From contig CAJUTJ010000070.1 in NCBI GenBank assembly GCA_910589655.1, positions 1 through 29,295 on the forward strand: a DNA stretch of 29,295 nt, read 5' to 3'. Under the pieces are notes generated by a model. It worked only from the letters and a program-made list of their open reading frames with translations, was not told the DNA's origin and ran no database searches. Made by a program: the position numbers and the translations under genes. The DNA comes from an uncultured Acetatifactor sp. Its GTDB lineage: Bacteria > Bacillota > Clostridia > Lachnospirales > Lachnospiraceae. How positions within the stretch are numbered: position 1 is the stretch's first letter; each line of letters begins with the position of its first letter. Below are positions 21,328 to 26,505 of this stretch, one piece after another.

Positions 21328-21757
21328 TAACTGGAATCAGAATAATATGCAGCAGGCGTCACAGCCGCCGCAGACCAATCAAGGAATCTTGTGGGTACAG
21401 GGAGAAGCCGCGGCCAGATCATACCTGGTAGCGCCTAACAGTACGGTACTTTTGATGGACAGTGAGACAAACCGGTTTTACTTAAAATCTGCAAATCCCG
21501 CTGGAATGCCAAGTATGCAGATATTTGAGTATTCAGAAGTATTACAGAACGCACCGCAAGCCCCACAGAGCGCACAAGCGAATTTAGACGATAAATACGT
21601 CACCCGTGAGGAATACAACGCTCTACAGGGCAAATACGCAGAGATATTGGACAAGTTAGATAGCTTTCATGCCCTTGTTGTGGCTTCCGAGGATGCCAGA
21701 AAACCAGCGGCGGCAACAAATAAATCAAGAGGTAAGGGAGGGGATTCTAATGTCTAA
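21209..21757 (+). CDS. conserved gut-phage protein, Gln/Asn-rich N-terminus
   Basis: The protein has 182 aa with ATG 21209 behind GGAGGAATCGG. The N-terminus is Gln/Asn/Pro-rich and probably flexible. The core NQGILWVQGEAAARSYLVAP...VLLMDSETNRFYLKSA (about residues 58-93) is a beta-rich domain I recall in many gut Bacillota phages. A C-terminal coiled-coil segment (KYVTREEYNALQGKYAEIL) follows. It may be a virion or scaffold-associated protein; function is not established as far as I know. Confidence 0.65.
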   Translation: MAFSTNPALNQRLMQLDQEYAQQRASLIQSSYTQPQQNNNNWNQNNMQQASQPPQTNQGILWVQGEAAARSYLVAPNSTVLLMDSETNRFYLKSANPAGMPSMQIFEYSEVLQNAPQAPQSAQANLDDKYVTREEYNALQGKYAEILDKLDSFHALVVASEDARKPAAATNKSRGKGGDSNV

Positions 21758-21992
21758 TCCGATTTTTCAAGCAATGGGCGGCAATATGGCCAACATGGGC
21801 GGCGGGCCCTTTGCAATGATTCAGCAGTTTATCCAGTTTGCAAATGGATTCAAGGGAAATCCGCAGGAGGAAGTGCAGAAACTTCTTAATTCTGGTCAGA
21901 TGACGCAGGAGCAGTACAACGCTTTGCAAGGACAAGCTACACAGTTCCAGCAACTCTTGGGCAAGTTCCCGGGTGCGAACAATTCAAATTGA
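21750..21992 (+). CDS. small Met/Gly/Gln-rich protein, 80 aa
   Basis: ATG 21750 overlaps the previous stop and follows GGGAGGGG. It has a Gly/Met-rich start (FQAMGGNMANMGGGPFAMIQ) and a helical remainder with QKLLNSGQMTQEQYNALQGQ (about residues 47-66), the conserved part of the family as I recall it. It always sits between the 21209-type and 22042-type genes. Function unknown. Its TGA overlaps the promoter at 21989. Confidence 0.6.
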   Translation: MSNPIFQAMGGNMANMGGGPFAMIQQFIQFANGFKGNPQEEVQKLLNSGQMTQEQYNALQGQATQFQQLLGKFPGANNSN

Positions 21993-22019
21993 TACAAATC
22001 TGCGCAGATTTAGTATAAA
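21989..22019 (+). promoter_or_regulatory. promoter H with a 16-bp palindrome in the spacer
   Basis: TTGATA (21989-21994), then TATAAA (22014-22019) 19 bases later. The spacer holds the perfect palindrome AAATCTGCGCAGATTT (21996-22011), a plausible operator. TTGATACAAA also resembles the TTGGTACAAC box and again overlaps a stop codon (TGA 21990-21992). It would drive the abundant-looking Gly/Cys-rich protein gene at 22042. Confidence 0.6.
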
Positions 22020-22041
22020 TAAAATTTTTCGGAGGTAAATT

Positions 22042-22842
22042 ATGATGGATTCAGGTGGAGTACCTATGACTATGCCTGTGCAGCCTGCAAATACCGGCAA
22101 TAATGGCGGTGGTTTTGGATGGGGCGGAGATGGTGCATGGTTCCTTATTATCCTTTTCTTATTCGCTTTTTGCGGTTGTGGAAATGGTGGATTCGGCGGC
22201 TTTGGCGGCGGCTTTGGAGGAAACGGAGCAGCTTTACAGGGTGCACTTACCAGAGCAGACATTAATGACGGATTTGCACTCAACAATCTGCAGAGCGGCA
22301 TTAATGCTATTCAGCAGGGTATTTGTGACGCTACTTACGCACTCAACAACGCAATTCAGAGCGGATTCAACGGTGTGCAGTCACTTATTTGCAATCTTGG
22401 CTCACAGCTTGCACAGTGCTGCTGCGATATCCGGGCAGCTATTCAGGATGTTAAATACGAAATGGCACAGAATACATGCACAATCACTAACCAGATGAGC
22501 ATGAACACGAGAGACGTCATTGACAACCAGAACAACGGATTCCGGTCAATCCTTGACTATCTGTGTCAGGAAAAGATTGACGCAAAGAATGAGAAGATCG
22601 CAGAGCAGGCAGCATTGATTCAGACGTTGCAGTTACAGAAGAGTCAGTCAGACCAGAATGCATACTTTGCAGCAACTCAGGAAGCCCAGACAGCGGAGCT
22701 TATCCGCAGGCTTGGCAAGGATTACCCGGTTAATGCCGTGGTGGTTCAGCCTAATACGCCAGTATCTTTCCCGACAAATTGTTGCGGACAGTTCAACGGC
22801 GGCGGTTGGAATAATGGCTGCGGACAGTGTGGAAACTGCTAA
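22042..22842 (+). CDS. gut-phage Gly-rich/Cys-rich protein with hydrophobic N-terminus
   Basis: The protein has 266 aa with ATG 22042 behind CGGAGG. The N-terminus is Gly/Asn/Pro-rich, then one hydrophobic span (WFLIILFLFAFCGCG, about residues 34-48), a Gly-rich run, and a long helical region with repeated NNAIQSGFNGVQSLICNL and CCCDIRAAIQDVKYEMA (about 110-150). SILDYLCQEKIDAKNEKIAEQAAL is a coiled coil, and the end is Cys/Gly/Asn-rich (CGQCGNC). I recall this as one of the commonest unassigned proteins of gut Bacillota phages. A membrane- or envelope-associated role is suggested by the span. Confidence 0.65.
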   Translation: MMDSGGVPMTMPVQPANTGNNGGGFGWGGDGAWFLIILFLFAFCGCGNGGFGGFGGGFGGNGAALQGALTRADINDGFALNNLQSGINAIQQGICDATYALNNAIQSGFNGVQSLICNLGSQLAQCCCDIRAAIQDVKYEMAQNTCTITNQMSMNTRDVIDNQNNGFRSILDYLCQEKIDAKNEKIAEQAALIQTLQLQKSQSDQNAYFAATQEAQTAELIRRLGKDYPVNAVVVQPNTPVSFPTNCCGQFNGGGWNNGCGQCGNC

Positions 22843-22966
22843 AAAACTGAAAAAAGAGTATCTTTTCCGTGAAACATCGGAAATGTTCGGCATGAGCCGT
22901 TATTACAACGTGGGAGGGCAGAACATTGATTCTGTCCTTTCATGTTATCGAGAGGAGAAAAATAAC

Positions 22967-23389
22967 ATGGCAGAATATACTGGAATTGCCTTGCAGACCG
23001 TAGACGCAGGGCAGAATGTTGTATTAACCGAAACCCCCGTGTGCGGTTCAAACTGCATTCAGCACAGGGAGGGGAGCGGCATTGTAAAATTAAGAGGACT
23101 TACCAATAACTGCAAAGCAAGATTCCTTGTCAGCTTTTCGGGAAATATTCAGATTCCGACAGGCGGCACGGTAGAAGCTATTTCCGTAGCGATTGCAGTT
23201 GACGGAGAACCTTTGCAGTCTACCCGAATGATTGCAACCCCGGCGGCAGTGGAGAATTTCTTTAACGTGTCCGCACAGGCGTACATAGACGTGCCGAGAG
23301 GGTGCTGTGCAACCGTGGCAGTCGAAAACACGTCCACACAGGCGATTCAGGTGCAGAACGCTAACCTGATTGCGGTAAGGGAGGGTTAA
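22967..23389 (+). CDS. conserved gut-phage beta-rich protein (decoration-like)
   Basis: The protein has 140 aa. ATG 22967 follows AGAGGAGAA at eight bases. The frame is open without a stop further upstream, and an in-frame ATG at 22814 would add 51 residues (KKLKKEYLFRET..., SRYYNVGGQNIDSVL). The core is all beta (GIALQTVDAGQNVVLTET, GIVKLRGL, FLVSFSGNIQIPTGGTVEAI) ending VQNANLIAVREG, a jelly-roll pattern like TNF/BclA-type domains. It is probably a surface or decoration protein of the module, by inference. Confidence 0.65.
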   Translation: MAEYTGIALQTVDAGQNVVLTETPVCGSNCIQHREGSGIVKLRGLTNNCKARFLVSFSGNIQIPTGGTVEAISVAIAVDGEPLQSTRMIATPAAVENFFNVSAQAYIDVPRGCCATVAVENTSTQAIQVQNANLIAVREG

Positions 23390-23392
23390 GTT

Positions 23393-23935
23393 ATGCATAA
23401 ATTGAGAGAAAACGCAGAAAAAGAGTTAAAAGCGATTGAGGAAAAAGGCTTGACTTCTTCCAATCTGGACAATGCCTATAAGCTGGTGGAAATCATGAAG
23501 GGCGTAGATAAAATTGAGATGATGCAGGACGGCGGTTATTCCAGGGACGGATATAGTCGGGATATGGAGGATTACAGCCGGGAGCGTGGCGGGTATTCCC
23601 GTAACGGCGATTACAGCCGGGAGGGGAATTATTCCAATGATTACGATAATGGAAATTCCTACCGCAGAGGACGGAGCGCAACAACTGGTAGATATGTACA
23701 CCGCCCGAATTATTCCCGCCTGTCCGGAGACGATACCGACATGGACGAGTACAGGAGCCGGAAGATGGAGTATTCTAACAGCAGAGACGAGGGAAGTAAG
23801 GGACGTATGCTTGATGCATTAGAGGACTTCATGTGCGGTGTATCGTCTATGGTAAAGCAGATCTGCCGCGATGCGGACTGTCGGGAAGAAAGGGAAATCG
23901 TGAAAAAGTACGCGAGAGAAATTGCAGAGATGTAA
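23393..23935 (+). CDS. conserved gut-phage protein with YSR repeats
   Basis: The protein has 180 aa with ATG 23393 behind GGGAGGG. The N-terminal helix (residues 1-38) is followed by imperfect repeats of YSRxG/YSRDG (about residues 44-80), rich in Tyr, Ser, Arg and Gly, resembling low-complexity segments that bind nucleic acid or phase-separate. The C-terminal helix domain has MLDALEDFMCGVSSMV and CREEREIVKKYAREIAEM (about 140-180). I recall the family from gut Bacillota phages, function unknown. Last gene of the module, ending at a terminator. Confidence 0.65.
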   Translation: MHKLRENAEKELKAIEEKGLTSSNLDNAYKLVEIMKGVDKIEMMQDGGYSRDGYSRDMEDYSRERGGYSRNGDYSREGNYSNDYDNGNSYRRGRSATTGRYVHRPNYSRLSGDDTDMDEYRSRKMEYSNSRDEGSKGRMLDALEDFMCGVSSMVKQICRDADCREEREIVKKYAREIAEM

Positions 23936-23936
23936 G

Positions 23937-23965
23937 AAAAAAGGCGGTAGGGTTATCCTGCCGCC
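23937..23965 (-). terminator. intrinsic terminator, minus strand (possibly bidirectional)
   Basis: GGCGGTAGG (23943-23951), loop GTTAT, CCTGCCGCC (23957-23965): nine pairs including one G-T wobble. On the minus strand it is followed by six T (plus-strand A 23937-23942), giving a strong terminator for the minus-strand genes. On the plus strand it is followed by TGTTCTT, weaker but usable. It lies between convergent transcripts. Confidence 0.8.
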
Positions 23966-23971
23966 TGTTCT

Positions 23972-24256
23972 TCAATATTCAAAATGCAATGGTGTTGATG
24001 GTACAGCACTTAAATTCAAATTTGTTTCATTATAGTAATCTTTAGGCCACTTCTTCTTTACAGTTTCCTCTAAAAATTTGTTTCCTTCTCTCAATTCCTG
24101 CCGTTCTGTTTTGTAAACATATCCGCTTTTGATTCTCTGATGATAATGTTCGCCATATATCAGCAACCATTCAAATCCTTTCTCATCACTTCCAACATAT
24201 CCATATCCGTATGCGCTTCTGCTTTCCAACATATCCTTCTCACTTTCTCCCTGCAT
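23972..24256 (-). CDS. hypothetical protein, minus strand, 94 aa
   Basis: ATG 24256 is the longest reading; ATG 24232, after GAGAAGGAT, is an alternative. The protein has an aromatic-rich centre (YGYGYVGSDEKGFEWLLIYG) and a basic helical part (TERQELREGNKFLEETVKKKW). A CCCTGC/GCAGGG hairpin overlaps the 24256 ATG on the minus strand and would hide that start, which favours the shorter version or translational control. No family recognised. Confidence 0.5.
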   Translation of the reverse strand: MQGESEKDMLESRSAYGYGYVGSDEKGFEWLLIYGEHYHQRIKSGYVYKTERQELREGNKFLEETVKKKWPKDYYNETNLNLSAVPSTPLHFEY

Positions 24257-24280
24257 TACCCGGCAGGGACGGGATAAAAT

Positions 24281-24505
24281 TTAAACTTGCTTGCAAAATT
24301 GAATTGTCTGCTGGTGGATTTCTGCTGCTACTCCTGCATTAAACGCTTTCAAGAGCGGTATACATTCACCAACATAGCTATTTGCATTCTTTTTGATAAA
24401 TTCCATCATTTCCGGGCATTGTGCGGCGGCAACTATCCGCTGTTTCTTGTGTGCTTCACTTATGCCGATTGCGTATGCGATTGTTTTTAATTCTTTCTTA
24501 GTCAT
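24281..24505 (-). CDS. hypothetical protein, minus strand, 74 aa
   Basis: ATG 24505 is chosen because AAGGGAAG precedes it on the minus strand; an upstream in-frame ATG at 24532 lies in a GC-rich hairpin. The protein is helical (TKKELKTIAYAIGISEAHK, then FIKKNANSYVGEC and an Ala-rich end). No domain recognised. Middle gene of a three-gene minus-strand unit controlled from the 24769-24797 promoter. Confidence 0.5.
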   Translation of the reverse strand: MTKKELKTIAYAIGISEAHKKQRIVAAAQCPEMMEFIKKNANSYVGECIPLLKAFNAGVAAEIHQQTIQFCKQV

Positions 24506-24553
24506 ATCTTCCCTTCTTTCTCCCGGCGCCACCCCGCCGGGTGGGTGGTGTGG

Positions 24554-24724
24554 CTAATGAAGTCTGTTTTCTCCTGCCCATAATTGAGCGTTGTGGTCGG
24601 TATCCTTAATAGATGCATAATAATTCCACGCATCACTTAGTGCATTAAATTCTATAAAATCTGCTCCTTCATAAACGTCTCCAGATTCAACATAAGTTCT
24701 TGTGTAATATACTTTAAACGTCAT
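24554..24724 (-). CDS. hypothetical protein, minus strand, 56 aa
   Basis: ATG 24724 follows AAGGAGGGA on the minus strand; an earlier in-frame ATG at 24751 has no ribosome site. The protein is short and mixed alpha/beta (TFKVYYTRTYVESGDVYEGA, then FIEFNALSDAWNYYASI). First gene of the minus-strand unit, about 45 bases from its promoter. Function unknown. Confidence 0.55.
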   Translation of the reverse strand: MTFKVYYTRTYVESGDVYEGADFIEFNALSDAWNYYASIKDTDHNAQLWAGENRLH

Positions 24725-24768
24725 ATCTATTCCCTCCTTGTCTCGAGCCATACCTGTGACTCAACTAT

Positions 24769-24797
24769 AGAATAGCATATATACGGACGTATATCAA
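24769..24797 (-). promoter_or_regulatory. minus-strand promoter overlapped by an operator
   Basis: On the minus strand, TTGATA (plus 24792-24797), 17 bases, then TATTCT (plus 24769-24774) with a TGC just before the -10. The spacer contains the palindrome at 24779-24794, so a bound repressor would block polymerase directly. It feeds the three minus-strand genes. Confidence 0.7.
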
Positions 24798-24855
24798 TAT
24801 GAAATATTCACAAATATATACGTACAGTTTTAGTGAAAATGTATATATACGTACA
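24778..24855. promoter_or_regulatory. three operator-like repeats between divergent genes
   Basis: Related sites at 24778-24794 (ATATACG-GA-CGTATAT, a palindrome with a two-base centre), 24815-24826 (TATATACGTACA) and 24844-24855 (TATATACGTACA, exact second copy). Spacings are 37 and 29 bases. Tandem short sites of this kind are what Arc/MetJ/CopG-type ribbon-helix-helix repressors bind cooperatively, and such a protein is encoded 37 bases to the right. The regulator-operator link is inferred. Confidence 0.7.
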
Positions 24856-24891
24856 TTCAAATAAATGATATTCTATCTTTGAGGTGATGAA

Positions 24892-25092
24892 ATGGCAGAA
24901 AAATATACAGAATCGCAGAAAAAGGCAAGTCTGAAATATGCAAAGGAAAAGTTGAAGCGAGTGCCGCTTGACCTGAAAAAGGATGAATATGAACGGCTAT
25001 CAGCGGCGGCAAAGTCTGCTGATATGAGCATTAACGGATTTATAAAGGCGGCAATAAATGAAAAAATCTCCCACGACAAGGGGCGGCAGTGA
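24892..25092 (+). CDS. ribbon-helix-helix (Arc/CopG-like) regulator
   Basis: The protein has 66 aa with ATG 24892 behind GAGGTGAT. A basic N-terminal part (residues 1-25) is followed by RVPLDLKKDEYERLSAAAKS (about 24-43) and MSINGFIKAAINEKI (about 46-60), the strand-helix-helix pattern of the Arc fold. A dimer would insert the beta ribbon into the major groove at the TATATACGTAC sites upstream, repressing its own gene and the divergent unit. The stop codon lies in the loop of the terminator hairpin. Confidence 0.8.
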   Translation: MAEKYTESQKKASLKYAKEKLKRVPLDLKKDEYERLSAAAKSADMSINGFIKAAINEKISHDKGRQ

Positions 25093-25104
25093 TGCCGCTC
25101 TTTT
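25083..25104 (+). terminator. intrinsic terminator overlapping the regulator's stop codon
   Basis: GCGGCA (25083-25088), loop GTGA containing the TGA stop, TGCCGC (25093-25098), then TCTTTT. The hairpin is compact and GC-rich. Because it starts within the last codons, ribosomes finishing translation could disturb it, but termination just past the gene is the simple reading. Confidence 0.8.
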
Positions 25105-25166
25105 GCTTATCTTTTGAAAACCATATGTATTTCACAAGATAGTCACGAGAAATTTTGACCTTAAAC

Positions 25167-25200
25167 TTGGTACAAATAATTTTGGAAGCTGTGGTATGAT
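25167..25200 (+). promoter_or_regulatory. promoter module D (TTGGTACAAA-N18-TATGAT)
   Basis: The box TTGGTACAAA (25167-25176), 18 bases ending AAGCTGTGG, then TATGAT (25195-25200). Unlike the other copies it is about 75 bases after the nearest stop. The transcript would start near 25207 and run first through noncoding, structured sequence (tRNA-like elements, three-way junction) before the 50-codon ORF at 25550. Confidence 0.7.
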
Positions 25201-25254
25201 GTAAATGGTTGAAGAAATTCCCCTGCACAGTCTTTGTAGACAGAAAATGGACGT

Positions 25255-25331
25255 TCTGCATTGGGAGAAAACGGTCAGTAATATTCAAAAGCGATTCCGT
25301 ACTATTATCGGTTCGATTCCGGTATACAGAT
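25255..25331 (+). ncRNA. tRNA-like element 1 (acceptor and T-arm only)
   Basis: TCTGCAT (25255-25261) pairs six of seven with ATACAGA (25324-25330), and ATCGG-TTCGATT-CCGGT (25307-25323) is a proper T-arm with a canonical loop. Total length of 77 is tRNA-like, but no D-arm or anticodon arm forms; only ACGG/CCGT pairs across the middle. It is a degenerate tRNA or a tRNA mimic that keeps the elongation-factor and RNase P side. Confidence 0.4.
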
Positions 25332-25334
25332 TAA

Positions 25335-25433
25335 GCCGGGGTGGCGGAACGGTTAGACGCACACGGATGTAGTGGAGTGTTTAGCAGGCGCAAGGCGGCA
25401 CTCATTTTAAAGGTTCGAATCCTTTCCCCGGTA
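25335..25433 (+). ncRNA. tRNA-like element 2 (Leu-type ends, aberrant middle)
   Basis: GCCGGGG (25335-25341) pairs fully with CCCCGGT (25426-25432), with A as discriminator. The D-arm GCG...CGC is that of bacterial tRNA-Leu (GCCGGGGTGGCGGAAC). The T-arm AAAGG-TTCGAAT-CCTTT is perfect. The middle is wrong for tRNA-Leu: a three-pair CAC-GGATGTA-GTG hairpin lacking U33, then GAGTG...CACTC with a 19-base loop. At 99 bases it is about 12 longer than tRNA-Leu. A damaged tRNA, or one with a changed anticodon region; no anticodon can be assigned. Confidence 0.5.
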
Positions 25434-25435
25434 TT

Positions 25436-25527
25436 CTTCCGGTTAGCCGCCGACTATATCAAGCGTAAGCGGTCAATGGCTTGTGATTTTAATGCTGGCA
25501 GGGAGATTGGCTATCCCCTGTCGGAAG
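25436..25527 (+). ncRNA. three-way-junction leader of the 25550 ORF
   Basis: CTTCCG (25436-25441) pairs with CGGAAG (25522-25527), enclosing GCCGC/GCGGT (25446-25450 with 25469-25473) and CAGGG/CCCTG (25499-25503 with 25516-25520). The ribosome site AGGGAGG and ATG 25550 follow about 10-20 bases later. The closed fold directly before a start codon suggests a regulatory leader. Only one copy is visible, so there is no covariation support. Confidence 0.4.
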
Positions 25528-25549
25528 CCGAAAAAGGGAGGATATGGGA

Positions 25550-25702
25550 ATGTGTGAACATTGGGAGTGTCCATATAAAGGATGCAAATATCATGAATTT
25601 TTTGATGAGCAAAAACACGAGGAATACAAAGAGCGTTCTTACAAATTCTTTCCTGATAATGGAGAAGAAATTGAGGATTGTACTCTTTATTTAGACGTAT
25701 AA
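25550..25702 (+). CDS. small Cys/His protein, 50 aa
   Basis: ATG 25550 follows AAAGGGAGGAT. The peptide starts MCEHWECPYKGCKYHEFFDE: Cys and His residues are spaced as C-x2-H-x2-C-x4-C-x2-H, a compact zinc-finger-like cluster, followed by an acidic tail with one more Cys. The stop (25700-25702) is one base before promoter module E. It is probably a real accessory protein; role unknown. Confidence 0.55.
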   Translation: MCEHWECPYKGCKYHEFFDEQKHEEYKERSYKFFPDNGEEIEDCTLYLDV

Positions 25703-25703
25703 C

Positions 25704-25737
25704 TTGGTACAACAATCTCACCAAACTGCGGTACGAT
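25704..25737 (+). promoter_or_regulatory. promoter module E (TTGGTACAAC-N18-TACGAT)
   Basis: The box TTGGTACAAC (25704-25713) begins one base after a TAA. The 18-base spacer ends AAACTGCGG, followed by TACGAT (25732-25737). The predicted start near 25744 lies three bases before the closing helix of the next leader RNA, the same geometry as in modules F and G. Confidence 0.75.
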
Positions 25738-25746
25738 ATAGCCAGT

Positions 25747-25853
25747 AAAAAGCATTGAGAAATGGGCGCGACATAAGGTAAGACCGAAAGGCACTGAATA
25801 TAATCAAAGACAGGAACAAATGTGAAGCGTTTCCTGCGGTATTAATGCTTTTT
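25747..25853 (+). ncRNA. structured leader RNA closed by a 10-bp helix
   Basis: AAAAAGCATT (25747-25756) pairs perfectly with AATGCTTTTT (25844-25853) around 87 bases. Inside are ACC-GAAA-GG with a GNRA loop (about 25782-25790) and CAGGAA/TTCCTG (about 25811-25836), plus a possible ACCG/CGGT pairing. The start codon of the zinc-ribbon gene is 30 bases downstream. The transcript is predicted to begin at its 5' end. It is a different fold from the 15081/16520 leaders. The 3' strand of the closing helix ends in TTTTT, so it could also act as a terminator-like switch. Confidence 0.55.
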
Positions 25854-25882
25854 ATGATATAGAAATCGGGAGGGATAGGGAA

Positions 25883-26116
25883 ATGGAAGAATTAAAGAAA
25901 TGTCCGTTTTGTGGTGGCAAAGCGATATTTAACACAGTCAGCAATTCATCGTCACATCACGGAGTTGGGTTTGATTTTGAAATCGAATGTGAGGACTGCG
26001 GTGTAAAATTGCCAAAGAAATATCGAGTTGAGTTTTCCTTGACAGATAGCGGAGAAATAAATCCGCTGCATGATGATAGAAAGAGAGCTGTTGAAGAATG
26101 GAACAATCGACCATGA
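25883..26116 (+). CDS. zinc-ribbon protein, Lar-like (restriction alleviation family pattern)
   Basis: The protein has 77 aa; ATG 25883 follows GGGAGGGATAGGGAA. KKCPFCGGKA (residues 5-14) and IECEDCGVKL (about 35-44) form a zinc ribbon, and the protein ends KRAVEEWNNRP, the 'A...WN.R' ending typical of Lar-like proteins. Rac-prophage Lar relieves type I restriction, but most phage proteins with this fold are untested. It is the first gene behind promoter E. Confidence 0.7.
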   Translation: MEELKKCPFCGGKAIFNTVSNSSSHHGVGFDFEIECEDCGVKLPKKYRVEFSLTDSGEINPLHDDRKRAVEEWNNRP

Positions 26117-26283
26117 CAGAAAAATGGGTGCTTTGCCCCATCTGCGGAGGGAAAACCCGCACGAAAATCAGACCAGACACCGAGGCGAAAAACCTCATTG
26201 TGTTCTGCCCGAAGTGCAAGAGGGAAAGCGTGGTAGACATTGCCGGAGGAAATATAAATGAAGTGGAAAAGTGCACAGGTTGA
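26113..26283 (+). CDS. Cys-rich KTR-type protein, 56 aa
   Basis: ATG 26113 overlaps the previous stop (ATGA); ATG 26098 is possible. WVLCPICGGKTRTKIRPDTE (residues 5-24) followed by VFCPKCKRES (about 30-39) is the Cys_rich_KTR pattern: two CxxC pairs around the KTR motif. These small zinc proteins are widespread in Bacillota mobile elements, function unknown. It is coupled to both neighbours by overlaps. Confidence 0.75.
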   Translation: MTEKWVLCPICGGKTRTKIRPDTEAKNLIVFCPKCKRESVVDIAGGNINEVEKCTG

Positions 26284-26431
26284 GCCAGAGGAAAACGGTA
26301 TATACTCATGTGTTGTTGAATTTTACAAAGAGCCGTATGATATAAAGATTGTGAATCTTGAATATTACGGCGAATGGAAAATGACGGAAACATGGAATTT
26401 GCTCATGTGGAAGAAAAGGGCACTGGATTGA
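26258..26431 (+). CDS. small DUF551-like protein, 57 aa
   Basis: ATG 26258 follows GGAGGA inside the end of the previous gene. MKWKSAQVEPEENGIYSCVV with a later EWKMTETWNLLMW is a short, Trp-rich strand pattern similar to the C-terminal part of DUF551 proteins ('W...P...G.Y.....Y....W.......W'). A real small gene by overlap and ribosome site; no known function. Confidence 0.55.
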   Translation: MKWKSAQVEPEENGIYSCVVEFYKEPYDIKIVNLEYYGEWKMTETWNLLMWKKRALD

Positions 26432-26505
26432 ATATTTAGTGCAAGAGAGAAACGGTTATGGATATTAAGGATATGGAGAGTAAGAAAGCGGAGGTATAAG
26501 AGAGA

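Noticed and set aside
21112..23935. Diversity-generating retroelement or variable-repeat system
   Set aside because: The repetitive Gly/Asn/Gln stretches suggested it, but there is no reverse transcriptase gene and no template/variable repeat pair in the window.
23998..24030. Another TGGTACA box (ATGGTACAGC)
   Set aside because: No TAnnAT at the fixed 18-base distance and it lies inside a minus-strand coding region; likewise GGTACA at 19849, 21394 and 26582 are in coding sequence without a -10.
26458..26499. Thirteen-codon ORF before the 26506 gene
   Set aside because: Too short, no clear ribosome site and no coding pattern; could be a leader peptide but there is no support.
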